64,000 bases of DNA from Rhodothermales bacterium (GCA_013002165.1 JABDKO010000220.1:1-64000), one strand, 5' to 3'. Counted from the first letter of the stretch, positions 29,093 to 38,726 are shown. Notes: generated from the sequence alone by a model not told the origin. Numbers and translations: made by a program.

Positions 29093-29716
29093 CTATTTAC
29101 CCTGCATCATAGAGCATTCGTGACCGGCCGAAGAAGTGCTGTCAGCGCCATGGTTCATTCGGCCGTTTCCCATGCCTTCCTTCATTCCTCCTTTCATGCC
29201 TTCCTTCATTCGGCCGTTTCCCATGCCTTCCTTCATTCCTCCTTTCATTCCTGACATATCGCCGCCCATCATGTTGCAGGTGTCCCCGGCGTTAAGGGAC
29301 ATCACAAACTCAACCACCGCTGCGCGATCCTCTTCAGACAAGGCTTGTTCGGGCATCAGGCCATGGTGCTCGATCGCCTTTGCCGGAAGCTGAGATCGTG
29401 CCGAATCTGGCTTGATCAGCCACTCGGTCATGGCCGTCCTCACTGCATCATCTGAGTCGAGATTATTGAAGTAGTGCATAGAGATCATCTGTAGCGGCGG
29501 TGCTATCGGCCTCGTGGACATGTCAGCAGGCTTCGCAACACTGTGACAGGTTGAGCAAACCTGATCGTAAACGGCCTCTCCACGAGCAGCGGCCACTTCG
29601 GACTGCGCGAATCCATCTGATACACTCAGCAGACAAACTGCCAGCACGAAGGCGCCCAGAAAACGAGCGACAGAATGAGTGGTACGCAAGGTTGGATAGA
29701 TAAATTGTAATCTCAT
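29093..29716 (-). CDS. Cytochrome c with Met/Gly-rich C-terminal tail
   Basis: 207 residues from the ATG at 29716 (another ATG at 29752 gives 12 more residues). A signal peptide ends DGFAQ. A single haem motif CSTCH is at about residue 60 and a possible methionine ligand region lies near HHGLMPEQ. The last 70 residues are unusual: repeated MKGGMKEGMGNGR blocks with further MMGGDMSGM and MNHG words, dense in Met and Gly with some His. Such tails can bind Cu(I) or other soft metals; that is inference. A 51-bp duplication underlies the tail. Confidence 0.78.
   Translation of the reverse strand: MRLQFIYPTLRTTHSVARFLGAFVLAVCLLSVSDGFAQSEVAAARGEAVYDQVCSTCHSVAKPADMSTRPIAPPLQMISMHYFNNLDSDDAVRTAMTEWLIKPDSARSQLPAKAIEHHGLMPEQALSEEDRAAVVEFVMSLNAGDTCNMMGGDMSGMKGGMKEGMGNGRMKEGMKGGMKEGMGNGRMNHGADSTSSAGHECSMMQGK
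29154..29255. repeat. 51-bp tandem repeat in the cytochrome tail
   Basis: Two adjacent 51-base units (29154-29204 and 29205-29255, the second slightly diverged at its end) encode a 17-residue Met/Gly-rich word on the minus strand. The frame is kept, so the duplication lengthens the tail without disrupting the protein. Confidence 0.85.
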
Positions 29717-29906
29717 GTCGAAACTCGCTCGGTTATTATAGAAAATATGCATAGATGGACACCTGCCACCCTACCATTATGCGAAATTCTACAGGTCTGG
29801 ATTCAGGGCTTTTTCGACGATGATAGTCTGGATCCGGCGGTGCTGACTGTGGGAGAAATCCCGACACGCGTGAATGCGCGGTTGGGCCCTGCTGAACCGT
29901 TCCGCT

Positions 29907-30722
29907 CTAGTTTGTATCTGGAATCCAGGCGACGATTCGCAATGGGGCTCCACTGCCTTTGTCAATCTTCATAGGCAGCGCCATGACAAACGACCCGGCT
30001 GCCGGAAGCGCTTCAAGGTTCGCGACGTTCTCAAATCCGGGGATGTTCTGCTCAAATAGAACCTGATGACTTTCAAATAGTGTCGACTGCCCCCGATCAA
30101 GGCTGGCAGTGTCAATTCCCACAGCTGCGATTTTTCTATTGTTCACTATCCATTGAGCAGCTTCCGGATGAATTCCGGGAAAATGCAGTTTTGCGACCGC
30201 CTCGGACCCGCGTTCGTCTGTTCCGAGATAGCTGGCTCTGTCGGGCCAGAACTGTCCAAAACCGGTTCTGAAAAGGAGAATACTACCCTCCGGAATCCGC
30301 CCGTTCATCTCCTCCCAGGCAAGAAGATCACCGGGACGAATCTGATAATCCGGATCGTCGGATACATCCGTAGAAACGTCTACCACAACAGCAGCTCCGA
30401 TCAAATTAGCAACTGGAATCTGGTCAACAGTCTGTCTGTCCCGAAAGAAATGAATCGGTGCATCCAGGTGAGTTCCACCGTGTTCTGCTCCACGATAGCT
30501 GTGCGCCTCATAATAGAAGCCGCCGGGTGTTTCTCCGGCCGTACCGAACTCGAACTCGAAGCCCTCAGCAGTTGGCCAGTAAACAGTCTGCTCGTTGAAG
30601 GTGTACGTGAGATCTACAAATGATCCACTAGCAAGCAGACTGGCTATCGAATCTGAATCGGTCTGTTTCGTCGCGCAGCCTGCGAGAATCAAAAGGCTAC
30701 ATAGAGCAATACATTTCATCAT
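29907..30722 (-). CDS. Cyclase-family metal-dependent hydrolase (kynurenine formamidase-like), lipoprotein
   Basis: 271 residues with a lipoprotein signal (LLILAGC, Cys about residue 15). The family motif HGGTHLDAPIHF is present near residue 86 and binds the metal in KynB-like cyclases. Substrates in the family vary (N-formylkynurenine, isatin, other amides or lactones), so the reaction is not fixed. The ATG overlaps the stop of the upstream M1 peptidase gene (TAATG), suggesting coupled translation. Confidence 0.85.
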   Translation of the reverse strand: MMKCIALCSLLILAGCATKQTDSDSIASLLASGSFVDLTYTFNEQTVYWPTAEGFEFEFGTAGETPGGFYYEAHSYRGAEHGGTHLDAPIHFFRDRQTVDQIPVANLIGAAVVVDVSTDVSDDPDYQIRPGDLLAWEEMNGRIPEGSILLFRTGFGQFWPDRASYLGTDERGSEAVAKLHFPGIHPEAAQWIVNNRKIAAVGIDTASLDRGQSTLFESHQVLFEQNIPGFENVANLEALPAAGSFVMALPMKIDKGSGAPLRIVAWIPDTN

Positions 30723-32347
30723 TATTGAGTTGGCGGTGTGACGCTGATTCTGGCTAGCAGATTGACATCGGGGTCCACAACTACTCGTTCAGGTTTAACA
30801 TCTGCGGGGAATGTGTACCGACCACTACCGGCAGACATCCGGAACTGATGAACCTCTGATTGACTGCCATCAGGATTGTCAAACCTCAGCTGTACGGGGA
30901 GTTGGTACACATACCTTCCGATATGCGATTGACGAGCATCAACTATGACCCGCCTTTCCAATTCGTTGTAACTCCACGACACATCCAGTGCAGGGATGGA
31001 AGGTGTAAATATCCATTGATCAAAAAACCAGGCAAGATCTACGCCTGACACATCTTCCATCACCGCTGCAAAGTCCGACGTCAAGGCGTTCGAGTCGCGA
31101 TGCTTTGCGTAGTAGTTCCTGATCCCTTCCCAGAATGTTTCATCGCCGATTTCCCTCCGCAACATATGCAGGACCCAGCCGCCTTTCTGATAAGTGTTTG
31201 TTGAGAGCAGGTTTGTCAGCACCGTTATCGAAGTATCGACCACCGGACTGTCCGGATTGGCATCGGCATAGTTACTGATGGACTGACGCGATGATGTCAG
31301 TCTTTCGTTCATCCGTGCTGTTCCATACATGTGCTCCATGTATAGATTCGTAAAGTACGTAGCAAAGCCCTCACTGAGCCACACGTGATGAAAATGTTGC
31401 TCTGTTACCGAGTCGCCAAACCATTGGTGCGCAATTTCATGAGCGAATAATGTCTCCGAACCTCGCCGGCCGTCAATAGAGTTCTCGTGATAGAAGATAC
31501 TGCCAGCATTCTCCATGCCACCGTAAATCGTCTTGGACTGGACATTGGCCAGTTTCTCATATGGGAACGGTCCAATCTTGTCTACGAAATAGTCTAGGAT
31601 AGGCCATGCCATACGGTAGTCGTAAAATCCCTTGTCTCTTTCCTGCGGATACACCCAGCTTTGCAGCGGCACAGAGTGAAAGACCCCTACATGGTCTACA
31701 GCAAAGCGTGCAACACCAATTACCATAACCTTGGTGGCAAGCGGCACACCGGACTCCCATCGGGTCAAGCGTGATCCATCTGCGTTGTGGCTCTCTTCTC
31801 TCAGCCTTCCATTTGCTACAACCTGGTAGTGATCAGGAGCCGTGACGGCAAACGCAACCGTCGCCTTGTCGGCCGGTTTGTCGACGACGGAAAGCCAGTT
31901 CCGGGCTCTATTCGGCCAGTTGTCTCCGAAAAAAGTGCGGTCGCCATGCTTGTTTCTGGAAATGATCAGCCCATCCCGGGGAATACCGGAATACGCGATC
32001 TCGACCAGTACTTCGTCACCAGGGCTCGCCGGTGCGACGAGATCAATAGTCACTCGATCATCAGAGTGCATGAAGGATGTATTCAATCCATCAACGGAAA
32101 CACTGGAAATCGCCATCCCTTTTCCGTCGGCTCCAGTGCCGACGAGGTCAAGTGTGACGGAAGACGTCGACTGTAGCACGATTAGATGGATAGCCGCTGC
32201 AACCTCAACTCTATCCGAATCGTCACTGAGCGTGATGTCAAACGCGTAGTGCGTGATATCTACTGTGTCGTCTGCACGAGATTCCGAAAAAGCAAAAAGA
32301 ACTATAACACAAACTGTGCAATAAAAGACACGAGCGATGCGTATCAT
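30722..32347 (-). CDS. M1-family metallopeptidase, short form
   Basis: 541 residues with a signal peptide ending SRA. The zinc site is HEIAHQWFGD (about residue 305) with the third ligand in LSEGFATYF, and the substrate-binding GGMENAGS precedes it. The length is shorter than the roughly 850 residues of aminopeptidase N, so the C-terminal helical domain is missing, as in leukotriene-A4-hydrolase-like and other short M1 members. It probably removes N-terminal residues from peptides in the periplasm. Confidence 0.9.
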   Translation of the reverse strand: MIRIARVFYCTVCVIVLFAFSESRADDTVDITHYAFDITLSDDSDRVEVAAAIHLIVLQSTSSVTLDLVGTGADGKGMAISSVSVDGLNTSFMHSDDRVTIDLVAPASPGDEVLVEIAYSGIPRDGLIISRNKHGDRTFFGDNWPNRARNWLSVVDKPADKATVAFAVTAPDHYQVVANGRLREESHNADGSRLTRWESGVPLATKVMVIGVARFAVDHVGVFHSVPLQSWVYPQERDKGFYDYRMAWPILDYFVDKIGPFPYEKLANVQSKTIYGGMENAGSIFYHENSIDGRRGSETLFAHEIAHQWFGDSVTEQHFHHVWLSEGFATYFTNLYMEHMYGTARMNERLTSSRQSISNYADANPDSPVVDTSITVLTNLLSTNTYQKGGWVLHMLRREIGDETFWEGIRNYYAKHRDSNALTSDFAAVMEDVSGVDLAWFFDQWIFTPSIPALDVSWSYNELERRVIVDARQSHIGRYVYQLPVQLRFDNPDGSQSEVHQFRMSAGSGRYTFPADVKPERVVVDPDVNLLARISVTPPTQ

Positions 32348-32453
32348 ACGAGCTTGTCCTCTGAAGCGATACTACTGGAAACGATTACGGTAGGGTAAAA
32401 GTCTGTAACAAGCAACAGAACTACCTGCGATCGAAAGCCGTACTGTTGTACCT

Positions 32454-34253
32454 ATGCGGCCACTTGCCCATCTCAATAAGTTCTACTGGAAGTACCGGTG
32501 GCTTTTCATTCCCGGTCTCTTGTGTGCGGTCGGCTCAGCGATATTCTCGCTGATGGTTCCAATGATTGTCCGGCAGGCTGTCGACAATATCCCGATATTT
32601 GTTCGAGTGTACGCACCGTTGTCAGATTCGTCTGTTGCGGAGTCGCTTCATGGCTCGTTCTTCACGACGCTCCTGCTGTACGGACTGATTATAATTTCTC
32701 TGAGTCTGTTTTCCGGGGTTTTTTCGTTTCTCATGCGACAGACTATCGTTGTGGCATCACGGCACATCGAATACGATCTGCGAAACCGTCTCTACGATCA
32801 CATCCAGGGAATGTCGAGACGTTTCTATATAGACAATTCCACCGGTGACATCATTACGCGCGCGACGAGCGATATCGAGCAGGTACGTCGATACATTGGT
32901 CCGGCAATAATGTACCTGACACGAGCACTGGTCATTGTTGTGACGGCCATCACGGTGATGTTTATAATCTCGCCCCGGCTGACGCTTTTCGCAATAATTC
33001 CGATGCCGTTCCTTGCTGTTGCCGTGTTCTTCGTTGCCCACCTTGTTCACAAGCGAAGCGACGAGCTGCAGAAGCAATACTCCAGTCTCACGACCCTGGT
33101 GCAGGAAGCTCTCTCAGGGATCCGGGTCGTCAAGGCATACACCCGGGAGGAGCACGAGGCGAAGTCCTTCTCTCGTGAGAGTGATGAATACCGGAGGCGG
33201 ATGCTCGACCTCGCGGCAGTCGAAGCGGCATTTCGTCCTGTCTTTATCCTTCTGATAGGCATGTCAACCATCATTGTCGTCTGGGTTGGCGGCCGGCTTG
33301 CTATGGAAGGTGCCATTTCCATCGGTAATATTGCCGAGTACATCATTTATGTTGCACTCATGACCTGGCCCGTCGCGGCCGTCGGGTTTGTGATTACGAT
33401 GGTGCAGCGAGCCTCGGCTTCCATGTCGCGTTTGCAGGAGATCCTGGACTCTGAGCCCGATGTCACAGATGGCTCACAGACGGACACTTCTATAGATCGC
33501 GTCGATGGTAGAATCCGGTTCTCAGATGTCAATTTCAGCTACAAGGATGGCCAGAATGTCCTGTCCGATATTCGTTTCGAACTCGATGCGGGTCAGATGC
33601 TGGCCATTGTCGGTCGAACCGGTGCCGGCAAGAGTACACTCGTCTCCCTGATTCCGCGCCTGATGGATCCGACTGGCGGGACCGTCTACATAGGCGGTAA
33701 AGATGCTCGCACGATTCCGATCGCAGTGCTGAGAAAGGCGATCGGGTACGTTCCACAGGAGGTATTCCTTTTCAACGAAAGCATCGACAACAATATTCGA
33801 TTTGGAGATATCGAGGCCACGGAGTCGACAGTTGAGGCCGCTGCTCGAAATGCCGTTCTTTTCGATAATATCATGGAGCTCCCGGAGAAATTTGAGACAA
33901 TGGTCGGGGAGCGCGGCGTTACTGTCTCCGGCGGCCAGAAACAAAGGACGTCAATTGCCAGAGCACTTGTTCGCGCACCCGAGATTCTCATCTTTGATGA
34001 CGCACTGTCTGCCGTGGATACCGACACAGAGCGTCGGATTCTCCGCAACCTCAAAACGCAGCAAGGTGAGCGTACGCTGGTGATCGTAAGCCATCGAATT
34101 TCTGCCGTTCAGGATGCAGACTTGATTCTCGTTCTCGACGATGGCAACGTTGTTCAGCGAGGCACACACGATGACCTTGTCAGGGAGGAGGGACTGTACG
34201 CAAACCTTTACCGGCAACAACAGCTCGAAGAAGAAATCGAGGCGATTGCGTAG
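32454..34253 (+). CDS. ABC exporter half, degenerate-site subunit
   Basis: 599 residues: six membrane helices (about 1-300) and a nucleotide-binding domain. Walker A is GRTGAGKST (about 386) and the signature is canonical, VSGGQKQR (about 491). Walker B reads LIFDDALSAVD, with Asp instead of the catalytic Glu. This pattern marks the degenerate-site subunit of heterodimeric exporters such as TM287/288 or LmrCD. The second ABC gene, at 35.2 kb, has the complementary pattern. The substrate is unknown; drugs or lipids are typical. Confidence 0.9.
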   Translation: MRPLAHLNKFYWKYRWLFIPGLLCAVGSAIFSLMVPMIVRQAVDNIPIFVRVYAPLSDSSVAESLHGSFFTTLLLYGLIIISLSLFSGVFSFLMRQTIVVASRHIEYDLRNRLYDHIQGMSRRFYIDNSTGDIITRATSDIEQVRRYIGPAIMYLTRALVIVVTAITVMFIISPRLTLFAIIPMPFLAVAVFFVAHLVHKRSDELQKQYSSLTTLVQEALSGIRVVKAYTREEHEAKSFSRESDEYRRRMLDLAAVEAAFRPVFILLIGMSTIIVVWVGGRLAMEGAISIGNIAEYIIYVALMTWPVAAVGFVITMVQRASASMSRLQEILDSEPDVTDGSQTDTSIDRVDGRIRFSDVNFSYKDGQNVLSDIRFELDAGQMLAIVGRTGAGKSTLVSLIPRLMDPTGGTVYIGGKDARTIPIAVLRKAIGYVPQEVFLFNESIDNNIRFGDIEATESTVEAAARNAVLFDNIMELPEKFETMVGERGVTVSGGQKQRTSIARALVRAPEILIFDDALSAVDTDTERRILRNLKTQQGERTLVIVSHRISAVQDADLILVLDDGNVVQRGTHDDLVREEGLYANLYRQQQLEEEIEAIA

Positions 34254-34258
34254 GACGA

Positions 34259-35194
34259 TTGAGGCAAGTTTTTGATATAACACCCCTGGGTACAAGTTCA
34301 GCAGCTCCGATGCATGGGCGACATTTATCGTCTGTACTTGTCAGGGTTGGCTCCACACAGCTACTTATCGATTGCGGTGAGGCGACACAATTTCAACTTT
34401 CTGCCTCTCGCTACAAGCCCGGTAAGCTATCCACAATCTTGATATCGCATCTCCATGGCGATCACTGGTATGGCCTTCCCGGACTGCTCGCATCTCTTTC
34501 ACTGGCTGGAAGAACCCGGCGTCTGCAGATTGTTGGCCCGGACGAACTGGAGGGAGTGCTGCGAAGGATTCCCGGATTAAAGGAAGATGAGCTGGCATAC
34601 CCTATCGATTTCATATCTACTAACTCGTCGGATTCGCTAAACCTGAAAAAAGGAATACGCATTTCCTGGGCAGCGCTTGACCATGGAGTACCGTGCGTCG
34701 GATATCGAATTGAAGAGCCGGGCGGCGAGGGGAATCTCGACGTGGACAAGGCGAGGAGCTTCGGAGTTGTGGATTTTCAGGACTACCAACGCCTAAAGGA
34801 TGGTCAATCGGTAGAGAACAAGCTTGGTCAGGAAATCAGCCCATCGGAAGTCATCAGTCCCGGCAAGCCGGGCAGGGTATTCGCGTACGTGAGCGACACG
34901 CGCCCCTGCGAGAATGGAATTATGCTGGGACGAAACGCCCAGCTGCTGATGCACGAGGCCACGTTTATGGAGGACATGCGATCCCGGGCCGAGGCTACGG
35001 GACATTCGACCGCTCTCGATGCGGCCCGGGTTGCGAAGCAGGCACGCGCGGCACGATTACTTCTAACTCATTTCAGTGCTCGATATGAGGATGCAGAAAT
35101 AGTTGCTCTCGAAGCCCAGACAGTATTTCCGAATACGTCGGCAGCTGTTGAACTCGCACCCGAAGCCGTCGAGGAACTTGCTGAACGAATATGA
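34259..35194 (+). CDS. rnz: Ribonuclease Z
   Basis: 311 residues from a TTG start five bases after the ABC gene, with AGGA overlapping the upstream stop. The TTG is chosen because FDITPLGTSSAAP is the conserved N-terminus and no ATG precedes it. The metallo-beta-lactamase motif is SHLHGDHWYG, followed by SDTRPC, LLMHEATF and LLLTHFSARY. The enzyme cuts the 3' trailer of tRNA precursors. The stop overlaps the next ABC gene (ATGA). Confidence 0.95.
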   Translation: MRQVFDITPLGTSSAAPMHGRHLSSVLVRVGSTQLLIDCGEATQFQLSASRYKPGKLSTILISHLHGDHWYGLPGLLASLSLAGRTRRLQIVGPDELEGVLRRIPGLKEDELAYPIDFISTNSSDSLNLKKGIRISWAALDHGVPCVGYRIEEPGGEGNLDVDKARSFGVVDFQDYQRLKDGQSVENKLGQEISPSEVISPGKPGRVFAYVSDTRPCENGIMLGRNAQLLMHEATFMEDMRSRAEATGHSTALDAARVAKQARAARLLLTHFSARYEDAEIVALEAQTVFPNTSAAVELAPEAVEELAERI

Positions 35195-36999
35195 GCGACA
35201 AGGAAAAAGATAGTCAGGGACTTGACGGCAAGCTTCTGCGGCGAATCATTCGATTCTTGCTGCCCTACAAATACTGGGTCGCGCTGGCATTCGTCACAGT
35301 TATTACCGCAGCCTTCCTCGGTCCACTGCGCCCCAAGCTGGTACAGCTGGCCATTGATGAGCACGTGGTTCAGGGAGATATGGATGGTCTTCAGAGGATG
35401 GTGTCCCTGCTGTTCATCGTCCTCTTCGCCGAGGGTGTCCTGTCGTTTTTCAATACCTACCTGACGCAGTGGATCGGTCAGCAGGCCATTTACGACCTGA
35501 GACACAAGGTGTATCGCCACATTCAGAAGCAGTCACTGAGCTTCTTTGATCGGAATCCCATCGGTCGACTAATAACCCGTGTAACAAGCGATGTTGAGTC
35601 GCTGAGCAATGTACTCTCAGCCGGAGTCGTAACGATCCTCGGTGATCTGTTCAAACTCATCTTCATTGCGTACTTCATGTTTACGCTGAACTGGGTACTT
35701 GCGCTGGTTACACTGGCAGTACTGCCGATCATGATCCGCGTAACGTTCTGGTTTCGTGCAGTGGTACGCGATCAGTATCGAGAAACTCGCAAGCAGGTCG
35801 CAAGGCTCAACTCGTTTCTCCAGGAGCACGTGACAGGGATGCAGATTGTTCAGCTGTTCGGCCGGGAGAAGGCTGAGATGGCCCGGTTCGAAGAGATAAA
35901 CAACGACCACCGCGCCGCGCAGATCAAGACTATATTTTACTTCGCTCTTTTCTGGCCGGCAATCGACATCGTTGCATCTACTGCGCTCGGTCTGGTTATC
36001 TGGATCGGCGGTCTCCGCGCACTGGGTGGAACATTGACGCTCGGAGTACTGATCGCCTTTATCCAATACGCCCGGCAGTTCTTCGAGCCAATCAGAAATT
36101 TGAGCGATCAGTACAATACACTGCAGAGTGCTATGGCTGGAGCGGAACGAATCTTCGGACTTCTCGACCACCAGCAATCTTTGCCGGAATCCGGGTCGCC
36201 AGTTGCAATTGAACGAGCAAAAGGAAAAATCGAATTCCGGAATGTGTGGTTCCGATACGATTCCGCCGAGCCACCCTCGGATGAAGAGTCTGAACACAGG
36301 GAAGAATCCTGGGTGTTGAAAAACGTCTCTTTCGTAGTAAACCCCGGCGAGAGCTGTGCAATTGTAGGTGCGACGGGTGCAGGGAAGACAACTATAATCA
36401 GTCTCTTGCTCCGGTTTTATGATATACAGAAAGGGCAGATCCTGCTTGACGATATCGATATCAAGGAGTATGCCCTCCAGGACCTGCGACACGTTATCGG
36501 TCTGGTTCTACAAGATGTCTTTCTCTTTTCTGGATCAATCGAAAAAAACATTACACTCGGCAACGAGTCCATCACGCGGGAGATGGTCGTGGAAGCTGCA
36601 CGGCTGATTGAGGCGGATCGCTTCATCGACCGCTTGCCCGATGGTTATGACCAGAATGTACGGGAACGAGGTATGGTCTTGTCGTTCGGGCAGCGACAAC
36701 TCCTATCGTTCGTTCGGGCAGTCGTATACAATCCTTCTATTCTCGTTCTCGACGAGGCTACGTCCAGTGTTGACACGGCTTCGGAAGAAGTGATCCAGCG
36801 CGCGCTTGAGAAGCTTCTGGAAGGCCGGACGTCAATCGTAATTGCGCACCGACTGTCGACTATTCAGCATGCTGACAATATTCTGGTCATGCACAAGGGT
36901 CAGATCCACGAACAGGGGAACCATCAGCAGCTGCTTGCCATTGACGGCCTGTACAGGAAGCTGTATGAACTCCAGTACAAGGAGCAGGAGGCAGCGTAA
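35191..36999 (+). CDS. ABC exporter half, catalytic-site subunit
   Basis: 602 residues: six membrane helices and a nucleotide-binding domain. Walker A is GATGAGKTT (about 392). The signature is altered to LSFGQRQ (about 496), while Walker B is canonical, ILVLDEATSSVD. With the Asp-type Walker B in the 32.5-kb protein this gives one competent and one degenerate ATP site, as in TM287/288-type heterodimers. The 13-base linker between the domains is expanded with acidic residues (PPSDEESEHREE). Confidence 0.9.
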   Translation: MSDKEKDSQGLDGKLLRRIIRFLLPYKYWVALAFVTVITAAFLGPLRPKLVQLAIDEHVVQGDMDGLQRMVSLLFIVLFAEGVLSFFNTYLTQWIGQQAIYDLRHKVYRHIQKQSLSFFDRNPIGRLITRVTSDVESLSNVLSAGVVTILGDLFKLIFIAYFMFTLNWVLALVTLAVLPIMIRVTFWFRAVVRDQYRETRKQVARLNSFLQEHVTGMQIVQLFGREKAEMARFEEINNDHRAAQIKTIFYFALFWPAIDIVASTALGLVIWIGGLRALGGTLTLGVLIAFIQYARQFFEPIRNLSDQYNTLQSAMAGAERIFGLLDHQQSLPESGSPVAIERAKGKIEFRNVWFRYDSAEPPSDEESEHREESWVLKNVSFVVNPGESCAIVGATGAGKTTIISLLLRFYDIQKGQILLDDIDIKEYALQDLRHVIGLVLQDVFLFSGSIEKNITLGNESITREMVVEAARLIEADRFIDRLPDGYDQNVRERGMVLSFGQRQLLSFVRAVVYNPSILVLDEATSSVDTASEEVIQRALEKLLEGRTSIVIAHRLSTIQHADNILVMHKGQIHEQGNHQQLLAIDGLYRKLYELQYKEQEAA

Positions 37000-37038
37000 C
37001 AAAAAAATGAGCTCCGGGCTGCAACTATTGATTATATC

Positions 37039-37054
37039 ATCGTATATTTACGAT
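37039..37054 (+). promoter_or_regulatory. Candidate ArsR operator
   Basis: ATCGTA-TATT-TACGAT is a perfect 6-base inverted repeat ending 16 bases before the arsR start codon, in an AT-rich stretch. A third half-like word, ACGAT, follows at once. ArsR/SmtB proteins bind such AT-rich palindromes over their own promoter and are released by As(III). Confidence 0.6.
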
Positions 37055-37070
37055 AAACGATAGAATAACC

Positions 37071-37400
37071 ATGACAACGGCAAAAACAGACGCTTTCGAA
37101 TTGACGGTATCGAGGGCTGCAGCATTTGCGAAGGCACTTGCTCACCCGGCACGAATTCAGATACTACAGGTCCTGGCGCGTAAGAAAACTTGTGTGTGCG
37201 GCGAAGTGGTTAGTGAACTGCCACTGGCTCAGTCGACGGTTTCCCAGCATCTGAAGGCCCTGAAACAGGCTGGATTGATTACCGGAGAGATCGACGGACC
37301 CGCAGTATGCTACTGCATTGATGCACGAGCATTCAATAGTATCAGGAAAGAGTTCGTCAGTATCCTTGATTCGATCACCGCTGATGTGGACTGCTGTTAA
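37071..37400 (+). CDS. arsR: ArsR-family arsenic-responsive repressor
   Basis: 109 residues. The winged helix shows [13 protein letters not shown] and [25 protein letters not shown] pair in the alpha-3 region corresponds to the As(III)-binding CVC of classical ArsR, and a further CC pair ends the protein (DVDCC). It should repress the arsM-arsS operon, 12 bases downstream, until arsenite binds. Confidence 0.92.
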   Translation: MTTAKTDAFELTVSRAAAFAKALAHPARIQILQVLARKKTCVCGEVVSELPLAQSTVSQHLKALKQAGLITGEIDGPAVCYCIDARAFNSIRKEFVSILDSITADVDCC

Positions 37401-37412
37401 TGAGGCACAACG

Positions 37413-38291
37413 ATGATTACTACCATAGAAATTGAAAAAGAAGACGTTGCGTGCTGCGGCGATGATTGCTGCTCAGATACGTCTGAAGCTGAATCACTCG
37501 AAACGGCACAGGAGAGTGATATTAAAATTGCAGTGAAAGAGAACTACGGACGCATCGCTGATGCTGCTGCCACTGGCGCAGGATGCGGATGCGGGTGTGG
37601 TGACTCGAAGAGCATTGCGCCAACAAAATACAATCAGATGGATGGCTATGCGATTGACGCGGACCTCGGTCTCGGTTGTGGTCTTCCAAATCAATTTGCC
37701 GAACTGCAGGATGGCGAGTTCGTCCTCGACCTGGGCTCCGGCGCTGGTCTGGATGCGTTTATATCCCGCAAGGCGGTAGGAGAAGCCGGAAGCGTTGTAG
37801 GTGTCGATATGACACCATCAATGATTGAACTCGCAAACAAGAACAAGGCGAAGCTTGGCTATTCCAATGTCGACTTTCGTCTCGGAGAGCTTGAAGATCT
37901 ACCTGTAGAAACCAACGTAGTTGATGTAGCCATCAGCAATTGCGTTTTCAATCTCGTGCCAGACAAACGCAAGGCGTTTGCCGAGCTATTCCGCGTCCTG
38001 AAAACCGGTGGTCGATTTAGCATATCCGACATTGTTTACAGTGGAGAGCTTCCACAATCCGTGAGAGACTCGGTCAACCTTTATGTTGGATGTGTTGCGG
38101 GTGCTGTGAGTCTTGAAACCTACGTGAACATGCTACTGGAAACAGGATTCTACAACATTGCAATACGATCAATCTCCACAATACAGCTGGATGGTTTTAC
38201 TGCAACAGATGACGATGAGAAAGCTGTGGCGGAGTTCCTGGAATCTGGAGGACGCGTATTGAGCATAACAGTGACCGGTGATCGCGCTTAA
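37413..38291 (+). CDS. arsM: Arsenite S-adenosylmethionine methyltransferase
   Basis: 292 residues. SAM motif I is VLDLGSGAGLD (about residue 106). ArsM features include a cysteine in LGLGCGLPNQF, SNCVFNLVP and YVGCVAGA, the three conserved cysteines that bind As(III). The N-terminus has an added Cys-rich segment (VACCGDDCCSD, then AGCGCGCGDS) that could hold extra metal. It methylates arsenite stepwise. The gene is second in the arsenic operon. Confidence 0.93.
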   Translation: MITTIEIEKEDVACCGDDCCSDTSEAESLETAQESDIKIAVKENYGRIADAAATGAGCGCGCGDSKSIAPTKYNQMDGYAIDADLGLGCGLPNQFAELQDGEFVLDLGSGAGLDAFISRKAVGEAGSVVGVDMTPSMIELANKNKAKLGYSNVDFRLGELEDLPVETNVVDVAISNCVFNLVPDKRKAFAELFRVLKTGGRFSISDIVYSGELPQSVRDSVNLYVGCVAGAVSLETYVNMLLETGFYNIAIRSISTIQLDGFTATDDDEKAVAEFLESGGRVLSITVTGDRA

Positions 38292-38390
38292 AAGGGGAAT
38301 TTGCGTGGAGGCAGTAACAATTGGCACTGGATGACTACAAATGCGTATCATGGTCACTTTTGAATCATTCCAGGGTAAAGGACAATCAAT

Positions 38391-38726
38391 ATGCCTGATA
38401 CGTATTACCGCCCGGAGGATCTGGGTAAGTTCGGCGAAATCGCAGAGGGTAGTCCCGATCTGGCTAAAGCCTTCTTCTCCTACTACGGCCAAGTATTTGA
38501 AGATGGCGCCCTCAGTGCACGCGAGAAGGCCCTAATAGCACTTGCCGTTGCACATACGGTTCAATGCCCGTATTGCATCGACGCATTCACAACCGATTGC
38601 CTTGAGAAAGGATCGGACCTTGAACAGATGACGGAAGCGGTCCATGTTGCCGTAGCCATCAGGGGTGGTGCATCACTCGTACATGGTGTGCAAATGCTCG
38701 AACAAACAAAACGGATGACCATGTAG
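38391..38726 (+). CDS. Arsenosugar-biosynthesis-associated peroxidase-like protein (CMD/AhpD family)
   Basis: 111 residues. The carboxymuconolactone decarboxylase-like core has CPYCIDAFT, the CxxC of AhpD, then a histidine in EAVHVAVAI. The length and the neighbours arsM and arsS match the small peroxidase-like protein found in arsenosugar clusters, whose exact step is not established. An AGGAGG that serves arsS overlaps its stop region. Confidence 0.85.
   Translation: MPDTYYRPEDLGKFGEIAEGSPDLAKAFFSYYGQVFEDGALSAREKALIALAVAHTVQCPYCIDAFTTDCLEKGSDLEQMTEAVHVAVAIRGGASLVHGVQMLEQTKRMTM

Noticed and set aside
28997-29254. Plus-strand frame with repeated AFLHSSFH words
   Set aside because: It is the reverse reading of the 51-bp tandem repeat in the cytochrome gene, which has a haem motif and signal peptide.
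35617-36492. Minus-strand frame of 291 residues inside the second ABC exporter gene
   Set aside because: The ABC exporter on the plus strand has full domain evidence; the opposite frame has no recognisable motif.
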